Below are positions 7,905-15,692 of a DNA stretch of 64,000 nt, piece by piece. The first letter of the stretch is position 1, and every line of letters begins with the position of its first letter. The DNA comes from Peribacillus frigoritolerans (GTDB lineage Bacteria > Bacillota > Bacilli > Bacillales > DSM-1321): positions 3,328,778 to 3,392,777 of the forward strand of contig NZ_KV440950.1 of assembly GCF_001636405.1 (NCBI RefSeq), given 5' to 3'. The notes beneath the pieces are model-generated. The model was not told the origin of the DNA, did no database searches, and saw only the letters and a program-made list of their open reading frames with translations. The translations under genes were made by a program, and so were the position numbers.

Positions 7905-9602
7905 CTATTCTTTTCCACTGACCTTTAATTGATATTTTTTAAGTTTCCTCACGATTGTTGCCTGACTGGATTCCAGGGCTTCTGCTATTTCATATGTAGT
8001 TTGGTAGGTTTGAGCCGCTTTCGTCAAAATTTCCTTTTCGGCTCTTTCCACCGCTTCTTTTAAAGTTAAGGTAGCATTGAGGTTCGGTTGATTCCGATTT
8101 TCCGGCTGATATTCTTCCGGAAGGTCGTTAATCGATAATATTCGATTATCCGTCAGCACGACGAGCCTTTCCACAATATTAATCAATTCACGGACATTTC
8201 CTGGCCAATCATGTTGATAAAAATATTCCTTCAACCGCGAATCTATTTCTTTTGAGAATTTATATTGTTCGTTTGCTTTTGTTAAAAACAAGTCAGTCAA
8301 TGCCAAGATATCCTCTCTTCTTTCCCTTAGAGGAGGAATCGTAATCGGAATGACATTCAACCTATAAAAGAGGTCTTCACGAAAATCACCCGTTTTGACC
8401 ATTTCCGAAAGATTTCGGTTCGTGGCTGCTATTATGCGAACATCGATTTTCTTTGGTTTTGTACCTCCGATTCTTTGAATCTCCCTTTCCTGAAGGGCCC
8501 GGAGCAGCTTCACCTGAAGTTGCAGGGGAAGCTCACCGACTTCATCAAGGAATAGGATACCACTCTCTGCAAGCTCAAACATCCCTGGTTTTCCTTTTTG
8601 ATTGGCTCCGGTAAATGCCCCTCCTTCATATCCAAAGAGCTCGGATTCCAATAAATCAGCGGGAATTGCCCCGCAATTTATTTTGATGAAATCTCCTTTT
8701 TTAGACCGGATGCTCCGATTATAGATATTGCGGGCAAGGACATCCTTTCCAACACCCGTTTCTCCCAGTATGAGTACTGTCGCATCAATATCCGATATTC
8801 TTTCTGCTATCTCATAAATCATTTTCATTTTATCACTGACGAATACGACTCCATCTTTGCTCGTTATCTTCCGCAGTTTCTCAATTTCCTGCTTATATTG
8901 ATTATTCAGTTCATTAGCTTTCGTCAACTCATGCATCAGTTCATTTAAATCAGATAAATCCCTTATATTCGTAACGACTTGCTCTATTTCCCCTTCTGCA
9001 TTAAAAACGGGACTCCCTGTTATCAATGTTTCCTTTCCCGCAAAATTATCCTGTACGACTGATACCGTTCGTCTCAGCTTCACTACCTTATGAGTCACCG
9101 ACGCATTCAGTATGCCGCGTTTAATCAATTGGTCCACAGATTTGCCGATATAGTACTCTTTTGGTATGCCTGTGATCCGTTCAATTGCCGAATTGGTATA
9201 AAGCGTGATTCCATCTTGATCGGTGATGTATATTCCATCATAGGAATTTTCGATTATTGCATCGAGTGCGCGATTCAATTTATCCGTCTCATGAGCATCA
9301 ATCAATAAATCATCCAAAAATTCCGTTTCCCTGCCTATATAAAGAATATTGTCAGCATCCATTTGTTTCATTAATAAAAATAAATACCGTTTATCATGCA
9401 GCCTTGCAGCTGCAAGCCTTTTATTATCGAGAAATTGCCACTCATCGAATTGTTCGGTTAATGTATTATTACCATCATGGCTTAACAATCGATTAAAATA
9501 GTTTCCCCAATCCTTAATCCGATTTGCAGAATCCACGACTAGTGCAGGAAAGGTCCACTCTTTGAGCAAATTAAGCTGAGAATCCTGTTTCACTTGATTC
9601 AT
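7905..9602 (-). CDS. PAS-domain sigma-54-dependent transcriptional activator
   Basis: 565-residue bacterial enhancer-binding protein. Residues about 1-95 form a degenerate PAS-like region, and residues about 108-215 a PAS sensor domain (AIIENSYDGIYITDQDG). A linker coiled coil follows at about 218-245. The AAA+ domain has Walker A GETGVGKD at 280-287, the sigma-54 contact loop GAFTGA at 328-333, Walker B ILFLDE at 349-354 and WPGNVRE at 466-472. A Fis-type HTH occupies about 515-562. There is no receiver domain, so the signal is probably a ligand sensed by PAS. It lies just downstream of an acyl-CoA operon that starts at a sigma-54 promoter (15427-15442); that operon and liv are its likely targets. 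A decayed relative of its 3' end lies at 3085-3225. Confidence 0.95.
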   Translation of the reverse strand: MNQVKQDSQLNLLKEWTFPALVVDSANRIKDWGNYFNRLLSHDGNNTLTEQFDEWQFLDNKRLAAARLHDKRYLFLLMKQMDADNILYIGRETEFLDDLLIDAHETDKLNRALDAIIENSYDGIYITDQDGITLYTNSAIERITGIPKEYYIGKSVDQLIKRGILNASVTHKVVKLRRTVSVVQDNFAGKETLITGSPVFNAEGEIEQVVTNIRDLSDLNELMHELTKANELNNQYKQEIEKLRKITSKDGVVFVSDKMKMIYEIAERISDIDATVLILGETGVGKDVLARNIYNRSIRSKKGDFIKINCGAIPADLLESELFGYEGGAFTGANQKGKPGMFELAESGILFLDEVGELPLQLQVKLLRALQEREIQRIGGTKPKKIDVRIIAATNRNLSEMVKTGDFREDLFYRLNVIPITIPPLRERREDILALTDLFLTKANEQYKFSKEIDSRLKEYFYQHDWPGNVRELINIVERLVVLTDNRILSINDLPEEYQPENRNQPNLNATLTLKEAVERAEKEILTKAAQTYQTTYEIAEALESSQATIVRKLKKYQLKVSGKE

Positions 9603-9691
9603 TACTATTCACCGCCGCAAAAAGAATTCTTTTTAAGTACAATTCTGGATAATTTTCGAAACTCCTTTAAAATTGTCGAATTTCGCTCCTA

Positions 9692-9730
9692 AAAAAAGTA
9701 GTGATGAAATAATTTTCATCACTACTTTAC
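9692..9730 (-). terminator. terminator of the acyl-CoA operon
   Basis: The stem AAAGTAGTGATGAAA / TTTCATCACTACTTT begins directly after the last MaoC gene and is followed on the minus strand by a TTTTTTT tract. It separates the operon from the activator gene, which therefore needs its own promoter in the ~90 nt that remain. Confidence 0.87.
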
Positions 9731-9731
9731 C

Positions 9732-10133
9732 TCAGTAAGTCTTAAAAATAACCTCTCCACTGATCGCTTCCTTACCTGACTGGTTAGTGGCCGCTACGTT
9801 GAAAAAATATCTATTCCCATTTTTTTCTTTTAGATCCGCTTGAAGAGTTATGACATCATTCAAGAAAACCATGCCCTTGAAACGAATCCTGTATTCTTCG
9901 ATAAATCCAATTTCATAAAGATTACTGAATAGCTTTGCGAGGTTTCCCATCGTCCACATCCCATGAGCGATGATACCTGGAAGACCAGCATTTTTTGCTT
10001 CCTCATCAATGGTATGAATGGGATTAAAATCACCTGATGCGCCGGCATATTTAATGAGGTCCAGTCGCGTTACAGGTGCAAGCTCGATGGAATGTAACGA
10101 GTCACCAATATGAAGTTCGGTTAATGTCGTCAC
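9732..10133 (-). CDS. MaoC-like (R)-specific enoyl-CoA hydratase, catalytic half
   Basis: 133-residue single hot-dog protein with the hydratase-2 motif YAGASGDFNPIHTID at residues about 29-43; the Asp and His are the expected catalytic pair. It also has GIIAHGMWTMG, the usual substrate-binding stretch. It overlaps the upstream half-size partner by 4 nt (ATGA), and pairs like this form heterodimers (compare HadA/HadB and ChsH1/ChsH2 in actinobacteria). Last gene of the acyl-CoA operon. It probably hydrates the enoyl-CoA made by the dehydrogenases; substrate unknown. Confidence 0.88.
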   Translation of the reverse strand: MTTLTELHIGDSLHSIELAPVTRLDLIKYAGASGDFNPIHTIDEEAKNAGLPGIIAHGMWTMGNLAKLFSNLYEIGFIEEYRIRFKGMVFLNDVITLQADLKEKNGNRYFFNVAATNQSGKEAISGEVIFKTY

Positions 10134-10582
10134 TTACTCATCACCATCCTTCTGATCGTTTCATTTAAAATGACAAGCTGTTCAGCAGTGAAGACAATTT
10201 CCCCATTTGCATCCTTTCCATAATTTTTAAAGGCTAGAAATCCCATTTCCCCTTGTTTCCCTTTTTTTTCATAATAGTCTTTCACTTCCGTATAACAGGT
10301 GATTTCTTCCCCTACCTTAAGCGGCCTGTTATAGCGATAAACCTGCTCACCGTGAATCAAGCCTTTATTCGGGAGATTTAAGCTTTCAATCATCCCAAAA
10401 TCAAAGACCCTTGGGAAAGTTGGTGGAGCGATATTCGTACCGTACCTTGATTGCCTGCCTGTTTCTTCATCAATGAAAATCGGGTGGGGATCACCAATCG
10501 ATAATGCGAATTTTTTAACGGCTCCCCGTTCAACTATATTTTTAACGGGGTTGGATCGTTTTCCAATACTTTCGTTGAACAT
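10130..10582 (-). CDS. MaoC N-terminal-type (FAS1-DH-like) dehydratase subunit
   Basis: 150 residues with the fold of the non-catalytic N-terminal hot-dog domain of MaoC dehydratases. Recognisable stretches are ERGAVKKFALSIGDPHPIFIDEETGR and the APPTFPRVFDFG segment. It lacks the D-x4-H catalytic pattern seen in the next gene, with which it overlaps by 4 nt. I infer that the two form one heteromeric hydratase. Starts 18 nt after the SDR gene. Confidence 0.83.
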   Translation of the reverse strand: MFNESIGKRSNPVKNIVERGAVKKFALSIGDPHPIFIDEETGRQSRYGTNIAPPTFPRVFDFGMIESLNLPNKGLIHGEQVYRYNRPLKVGEEITCYTEVKDYYEKKGKQGEMGFLAFKNYGKDANGEIVFTAEQLVILNETIRRMVMSK

Positions 10583-10600
10583 AACATCCCGCCTTTTCCC

Positions 10601-11365
10601 TTAATTTTTCGGACCGCCCGCAACATATAAAACCTGCCCGCTAATGAATGAGGATGCCTCATCGGCAAAGAATGCAACAGCATGAGCAATATCACTTGGC
10701 AAACCGCTTCTGGCAACCGGAATGCTGTTTGCCCTCTCCTGGATGAATTGTTCAAAACTCACTCCCACCCGCCTAGCTGTTTCTTTCGTCATTTCGGTTT
10801 CGATAAAGCCTGGTGCTACCGAATTAGCCGTTATCCCATATTTGCCAAGTTCAATCGCCAGTGTTTTTGTTAACCCCTGAAGCCCAGCTTTTGCGGCTGA
10901 ATAATTAGCCTGCCCGCGGTTCCCAAGTGCCGAAGTGGATGATATATTGATGATTCTTCCGTACTTATTTGCAACCATATGCTTCTGGGCGGCACGTACT
11001 GCATTGAAAGTACCTTTTAAATGCACATCCATTACCGTCTGCCAATCAGAATCGGTCATTTTAAAAAGTAAATTATCCCGGATGACCCCAGCATTATTCA
11101 CGAGAATATCAAGGGATCCGAATGTGTCGGCTATTTCTTTTATCGATGCTTCCACCTCTTCTGGATTGACCACGTTGGCCACTTTGGTAAAAATGGTATA
11201 ACCCTTGTCCCTTAATTCATTTCCTGTTGCTGTCAAAACCTCTTCGTTGATATCGATAATCGCCACGTTTGCGCCTTCACTGGCAAATAGTTCGACGATC
11301 GCCCGGCCAATCCCCCTGCTTCCACCTGTAACTAAAGCCGTTTTCCCTGAAAATCTCCCTGACAT
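10601..11365 (-). CDS. short-chain dehydrogenase/reductase, FabG-like 3-hydroxyacyl-CoA dehydrogenase
   Basis: 254-residue classical SDR. The cofactor motif TGGSRGIG is at residues 13-20, NNAG at 90-93, catalytic Ser near 142, Tyr155 and Lys159 (YSAAK). The C-terminal VLYVAGG is typical of FabG-like enzymes. Sequence alone reads as 3-oxoacyl-ACP reductase. Placement between acyl-CoA dehydrogenases and an (R)-hydratase pair makes an oxidative role on (R)-3-hydroxyacyl-CoA more likely. An AGGAGG ribosome binding site precedes the ATG. Confidence 0.87.
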   Translation of the reverse strand: MSGRFSGKTALVTGGSRGIGRAIVELFASEGANVAIIDINEEVLTATGNELRDKGYTIFTKVANVVNPEEVEASIKEIADTFGSLDILVNNAGVIRDNLLFKMTDSDWQTVMDVHLKGTFNAVRAAQKHMVANKYGRIINISSTSALGNRGQANYSAAKAGLQGLTKTLAIELGKYGITANSVAPGFIETEMTKETARRVGVSFEQFIQERANSIPVARSGLPSDIAHAVAFFADEASSFISGQVLYVAGGPKN

Positions 11366-11385
11366 AATCGTTTCCTCCTAATCTA

Positions 11386-12561
11386 TTATAAGAATTGTCC
11401 TAATTTAACATGACCCTTAATCAAATTTCGGGAAATGATCATACGCTGTATTTCATCCGTACCATCATAAATCCTCCAAAGCCTTGCCTCGCGGTACCAG
11501 CGTTCGATGGGAAGCTCCTTCGTATATCCCATGCCACCATGTATCTGCAATACACGATCCACGACACGATTCCCCATATTGGCTCCATAGAGTTTAGCCA
11601 TTGAAGCTAAATGGCGGTTGTCTTCTCCATTATCAAGTGTAAAAGCCGCATTCAATACAAGCCATCTAGCAGCTTCAATTTCTACGGCCGAATCAGCTAT
11701 CTGCCATTGAATGGCCTGGCGCTCAGCGATCGGTTTACCGAAAGTTACTCGTTCTTTAGCGTATACTATTGCCATTTGCAGCAATCTTTCTGCAGAACCG
11801 ACAGCACGTGCGCCCACGATCCATCTTGCAAACCCAATCCATTCCAAGCCTAGTTTATAACCGCCATGCACTTCCCCCAAGATGTTTTCTTCGGGTACCC
11901 TGACATTATCAAAAACTAAACCGGCCGGTCCCCATTCTCCCATCGTATTGATATATTCTGATCTCCAGCCCATATCACGGTCTACAATGAAACAGGTTAC
12001 CCCTTCCGTCCCGGTTGCTTGATGACGTTCTTTGTCAGTTACGGCAATGACCATGACGAAATCGGCATCATTTCCTCCAGTGATGAATGTTTTTTCTCCG
12101 TTAAGCACCCATTCATTTCCTTCTTTTACTGCCGTCATTTTAATATTTCGCGTATCGGACCCAGCCCCCGGCTCCGTCATGGCAAAACAGGACTTTTTCT
12201 CACCATTAATAGTAGGGATCAGATATTTCTGTTTCTGTTCTTCATTTGCATAATAAAGGATGTTATCAGCCGAACCTCCAAAGCTGAATGGTACAAACGT
12301 TTTTGACACTTCCATCAAGACAATTGCCATCATGAGCTGACCTAGGTCTGCCCCGCCATATTCCTCCGGGGTATTGATGCCCCAAAACCCGGCTTTTTTT
12401 GCTTTTTCCTGTAAATCTTTCAATGTCCCCTCTGGTAAACTAGGTTTCCCTGCCATTTCATTGCGAAGCACTTCATTTTCCAATGGAATCAATTCATTTT
12501 CCACGAACTTGCGTATTGTTTTTTGCACCATTTTTTGTTCATCAGATAGTCGTAAATCCAT
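11386..12561 (-). CDS. acyl-CoA dehydrogenase family protein with Asp at the usual Glu base position
   Basis: 391-residue flavoprotein of the acyl-CoA dehydrogenase family. Signature one FAMTEPGAGSD is at residues 126-136 and the FAD/dimer region QIHGGMGYTKELPIERWYR at 339-357. The C-terminal catalytic motif reads RIYDGTDEIQ (Asp366) where many family members have YEGT with a catalytic Glu. This could weaken or change activity or signal a non-catalytic or different-chemistry subunit. Start chosen at 12561 because CGGAGGGG lies 5-6 nt upstream; an ATG at 12582 lacks a site. Downstream partner of the second dehydrogenase gene, gap 23 nt. Confidence 0.9.
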   Translation of the reverse strand: MDLRLSDEQKMVQKTIRKFVENELIPLENEVLRNEMAGKPSLPEGTLKDLQEKAKKAGFWGINTPEEYGGADLGQLMMAIVLMEVSKTFVPFSFGGSADNILYYANEEQKQKYLIPTINGEKKSCFAMTEPGAGSDTRNIKMTAVKEGNEWVLNGEKTFITGGNDADFVMVIAVTDKERHQATGTEGVTCFIVDRDMGWRSEYINTMGEWGPAGLVFDNVRVPEENILGEVHGGYKLGLEWIGFARWIVGARAVGSAERLLQMAIVYAKERVTFGKPIAERQAIQWQIADSAVEIEAARWLVLNAAFTLDNGEDNRHLASMAKLYGANMGNRVVDRVLQIHGGMGYTKELPIERWYREARLWRIYDGTDEIQRMIISRNLIKGHVKLGQFL

Positions 12562-12584
12562 ATTAACCCCTCCGCTTTCCAAGA

Positions 12585-13736
12585 CTAGTTTTGATATTTT
12601 CTCTTTAATTGCCCGGTAATGATATTTTTTTGGATTTCGGACGTGCCTTCATATATTCTGGTGATTCGGGCATCCCGATAGAAACGTTCAACTGGATAAT
12701 CCTTCATGTATCCCATCCCGCCATGAATCTGTACGGCCTTATCAGCGACACGATTATATACTTCCGAACCATACAACTTAAGCATGGCCGCTTCTTTAAT
12801 GATTTTTTCTTTCTGATCGACCATCCATGCGACCCTGTATGTGAATGAGCGAAGTGCTTCTATTTCCATTGCCATCTCGGCAATCATATGGGACACGGCT
12901 TGATGATCAATGATCGGGACATTGAATTGTTCACGTTCTGTGGCATATTTGGTAGAAAGATCGAGCAGGTATTGACAGGACCCCAAATTACGGGCAGCAA
13001 GGCCTGCCCGGCCATTTGCAAGGATTTTCAAGGCATTTACATACCCTTGGCCGACGTCCCCCAGTACATTTCCAGCAGGAACCTCGCAATCTTCAAAAAA
13101 CAATTCGGCCGAATGTGAGCCTCGAAGACCCATCTTCCTTTCCAGGCTACCAACTCTAAAACCCGGAAAATCCTTTTCTACTATGAATGAGGTGATCCCT
13201 TTCGCCCCTTTATCTTTGTCCGTAACGGCCATAACTGTAAAAATATCTGCTACATCTGCATTCGTTATATAATGCTTGGTACCATTTAAAATATATTTAT
13301 CGCCATTTTTGACTGCCGTCATTTTGAGATTCGTAGCATGGGACCCCGCTGCAGGCTCAGTTAAAGCAAAAGCGCCAATTCTATTACCGCTTGCCATATC
13401 TGGTAGGTATTTTTCCTTTTGCATTTCATTGCCCATTTCGACTATCCCTACCGTCCCTATACCGGTGTGGGCACCAATCAGAGTGGTATATCCATTATGT
13501 GTTTTGCCGATTTCCTCATATAAAGCACATTTTCCCACCATCCCGATTCCGAGTCCGCCATACCTTTCCGGGATACTAAGTCCGAATAGCCCGATTTCCT
13601 TCGATAAATTTATGATGGATTCCGGGATATGATCTTCATCCTCTATCTGCATGGAAAATGGATCGATTTGTTCTTCGATAAACTGGCGTATATTTTCTTT
13701 AAGTAGCAGGATGTCTTCATCTAAGCGAAAGTCCAT
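12585..13736 (-). CDS. acyl-CoA dehydrogenase
   Basis: 383-residue FAD-dependent dehydrogenase introducing the alpha-beta double bond in an acyl-CoA. FALTEPAAGSH is at about 123-133, QIHGGMGYMKDYPVERFYRD at about 336-355, and the catalytic-motif YEGTSEIQ contains Glu363. The ATG at 13736 has AAAGGGG at a good distance; the ATG two codons earlier is too close to it. Probably acts with the neighbouring family member as homo- or heteromers. A near-perfect cre site lies between its start and the upstream ligase gene. Confidence 0.92.
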   Translation of the reverse strand: MDFRLDEDILLLKENIRQFIEEQIDPFSMQIEDEDHIPESIINLSKEIGLFGLSIPERYGGLGIGMVGKCALYEEIGKTHNGYTTLIGAHTGIGTVGIVEMGNEMQKEKYLPDMASGNRIGAFALTEPAAGSHATNLKMTAVKNGDKYILNGTKHYITNADVADIFTVMAVTDKDKGAKGITSFIVEKDFPGFRVGSLERKMGLRGSHSAELFFEDCEVPAGNVLGDVGQGYVNALKILANGRAGLAARNLGSCQYLLDLSTKYATEREQFNVPIIDHQAVSHMIAEMAMEIEALRSFTYRVAWMVDQKEKIIKEAAMLKLYGSEVYNRVADKAVQIHGGMGYMKDYPVERFYRDARITRIYEGTSEIQKNIITGQLKRKYQN

Positions 13737-13764
13737 TTGCATTCCCCTTTATCTGCGAATTGAT

Positions 13765-13778
13765 TGTTAACGCTTTCA
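13765..13778 (-). promoter_or_regulatory. cre-like CcpA site inside the acyl-CoA operon
   Basis: Minus strand TGAAAGCGTTAACA matches the CcpA cre consensus at all defined positions. It lies in the 39-nt gap between the ligase stop and the dehydrogenase start, a position suited to blocking elongation. Function inferred. Confidence 0.7.
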
Positions 13779-13781
13779 TAT

Positions 13782-15377
13782 CTAGTTAGAATGAGCGATA
13801 TGTTTTTCTTGAAGCTTGCGTTTTAAAATTTTACCTACCGCCGTCTTCGGAAGTTCACTTTCAAATGTGATTGCTTTTGGGACCTTGAAGGCAGCGAGCT
13901 GCTTTCGGCAATAATCCTTCAATTCGTTTTCAGTTATTCTTTCACTTGGTTTTAGAACTACCGCTGCATGTACCGTTTCACCGCGATATTGATCGGGAAC
14001 GCCAAAGACGGCAGCTTCAAGAACCTTAGGGTGGCTGTATAGTATATCTTCAATTTCAATTGGATAAATATTGAATCCGCCTGCGATGATCATCTCTTTC
14101 TTCCGTCCCACAATGTAAAAGAAGCCATCTTCATCCATCTTGGCCATATCACCGGTATGCAGCCATCCGTTTTGAATCGTCTTCTTCGTCTCTTCAGGCA
14201 TGCCCCAATAACCTTTCATTACCTGTGGACCCTTTATGACCAATTCACCTGGTGTATCAACCAAGAGGGCTGGCTCTCCTGTAATGCTGTCAATTATGGC
14301 GGCATCCGTATTTTGTATCGGAATCCCGATACTTCCTGGTTTTTGCAGGCCGCTGACTGGATTCCGGTGCGTGACTGGTGACGCCTCGGACAGTCCATAG
14401 CCCTCAGCAATCTTTGTTCCACTAAGTTCGCTGAACCTTGACAATACATGCAATGGCAATGGTGACGAACCCGAAACGCAAGATGTCAATGTATCCAAAT
14501 CAAATGGATGGGACTGGTAATATTGTAATAAAGCAATATACATCGTCGGTACCCCTGGAAAAATAGTCGGTTTAAGATTAGTGATAATATCGACGATCTC
14601 CGTTACCTCAAATCGGGATACAAGAATTAATTCCCCGCCATTATAAAACGTCAGGTTCATCCCTGAAGTCATGCCGTAAACATGAAATAATGGGGAAACG
14701 CCCAGTACCCTTTCCTTCCCCTTTTGAGTATTGATTCTTGAAGTGGCTGCACTTTGCAGCGTATTGGCTACGATATTACGATGGGTTAGCATCGCGCCTT
14801 TAGAACGCCCTGTCGTTCCTCCAGTATATTGGAGGACGGCGACATCTCTAGCAGGTTCAATCTCCACAGTGAAATCCGCCTCTGTTACAGATAGCAGTTT
14901 TTTTGTCATTTCACATTTGCCCTTTTCCAGAGACACGCTCAACACCTTTTCAACATCGGTTTCAGCTATGACGGCTTCAACTATGGGCAATAAATCGTCG
15001 AGTACAATGATGTGCCTTGCACCTGAATCTTTCAGGACATGCATTAATTCGTTCGCCTTATACATTGGATTGATTTGGACAACAATGGCTCCATTCAAAA
15101 GAGTTCCAAAAAAACCAATTGGATATTGGGGACAATTAGGAAGCATGATAGCCACACGATCTCCCTTTCCAATCCCTTCATCAGCAAGCAAGCGGGCACA
15201 TTTTTTCACTAACTTCCCCAACTCTGAATATGTACACCTTTTCTCCATGAACGTTATCGCTGTATTATCCGAATACTGTTCGACTGATTGAAAAAATAGT
15301 TCTGTCAATGAAATTTCAGGAATATCAATCTCTATTGGATTTCCGGACGGGATATGCTTTATCCAAGGTCTATCCAT
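13782..15377 (-). CDS. AMP-dependent acyl-CoA synthetase (ligase)
   Basis: 531-residue ANL-superfamily enzyme that adenylates a carboxylic acid and transfers it to CoA. The P-loop-like motif YTGGTTGRSKGAMLTH is at residues 184-199. GYGLSEASP and the hinge region GWLHTGDMAKMDEDGFFYIVGRKKEMI follow, and the C-terminal catalytic lysine lies in PKTAVGKILKR. The start is the ATG at 15377 behind AGGGGAGGA; the open frame continues to a TTG at 15443, but that reading runs through the sigma-54 promoter. First gene of the operon, so it defines the substrate entry step. Medium/long-chain or branched acids are possible; the sequence does not say which. Confidence 0.92.
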   Translation of the reverse strand: MDRPWIKHIPSGNPIEIDIPEISLTELFFQSVEQYSDNTAITFMEKRCTYSELGKLVKKCARLLADEGIGKGDRVAIMLPNCPQYPIGFFGTLLNGAIVVQINPMYKANELMHVLKDSGARHIIVLDDLLPIVEAVIAETDVEKVLSVSLEKGKCEMTKKLLSVTEADFTVEIEPARDVAVLQYTGGTTGRSKGAMLTHRNIVANTLQSAATSRINTQKGKERVLGVSPLFHVYGMTSGMNLTFYNGGELILVSRFEVTEIVDIITNLKPTIFPGVPTMYIALLQYYQSHPFDLDTLTSCVSGSSPLPLHVLSRFSELSGTKIAEGYGLSEASPVTHRNPVSGLQKPGSIGIPIQNTDAAIIDSITGEPALLVDTPGELVIKGPQVMKGYWGMPEETKKTIQNGWLHTGDMAKMDEDGFFYIVGRKKEMIIAGGFNIYPIEIEDILYSHPKVLEAAVFGVPDQYRGETVHAAVVLKPSERITENELKDYCRKQLAAFKVPKAITFESELPKTAVGKILKRKLQEKHIAHSN

Positions 15378-15426
15378 TGGTCCTCCCCTTTCTTCATTCA
15401 AAAATAAAGAAGTCATACTAACAATA

Positions 15427-15442
15427 TGCAAGGAGTGTGCCA
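15427..15442 (-). promoter_or_regulatory. sigma-54 (SigL) promoter of the acyl-CoA operon
   Basis: Minus strand TGGCACACTCCTTGCA is an exact TGGCAC-N5-TTGCW site, flanked as TT...TA. Predicted start of transcription near 15416, giving a leader of about 40 nt before the ligase ATG and its ribosome binding site. The dedicated AAA+ activator is encoded at the far end of the cluster (7905-9602). Confidence 0.9.
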
Positions 15443-15482
15443 AAAATAAATCGTTTTGATACGTTGATTCAGTTAATGCTAA

Positions 15483-15498
15483 AATTCAAAATTGAATT
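15483..15498. promoter_or_regulatory. palindrome AATTCA-N4-TGAATT upstream of the acyl-CoA sigma-54 promoter
   Basis: AATTCAAAATTGAATT is a perfect palindrome centred 48.5 nt upstream of the -24 element, matching in arms, spacer and position the one at 2769-2784. A second inverted repeat, TGACT-N5-AGTCA, lies further upstream at 15549-15563. Candidate activator binding sites. Confidence 0.6.
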
Positions 15499-15647
15499 AT
15501 TTGCTGCGTTCTTAATAATTTTAGGTTCATAATACTAGGATTTAAATTTGACTCAATAAGTCATTTTTGAATTAAGAAATTGCTTTCGTATAAAGACCCA
15601 ACTGTAGTGCTGGCCTGTGGATATACTGATCATTTTCAGGAAAATAA

Positions 15648-15679
15648 AACGGGATGCTGATCAAGGTCAGCATCCCGTT
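15648..15679 (-). terminator. terminator of parC
   Basis: The stem AACGGGATGCTGA / TCAGCATCCCGTT with a 6-nt loop is followed on the minus strand by TTATTTTCC, 14 nt beyond the parC stop. Confidence 0.87.
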
Positions 15680-15692
15680 CAAAAAAAATGAT

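Noticed and set aside
15378..15443. 22-residue N-terminal extension of the acyl-CoA ligase from a TTG at 15443
   Set aside because: It would overlap the -24/-12 promoter and lie upstream of the likely transcript start. The ATG at 15377 has a strong AGGGGAGGA.
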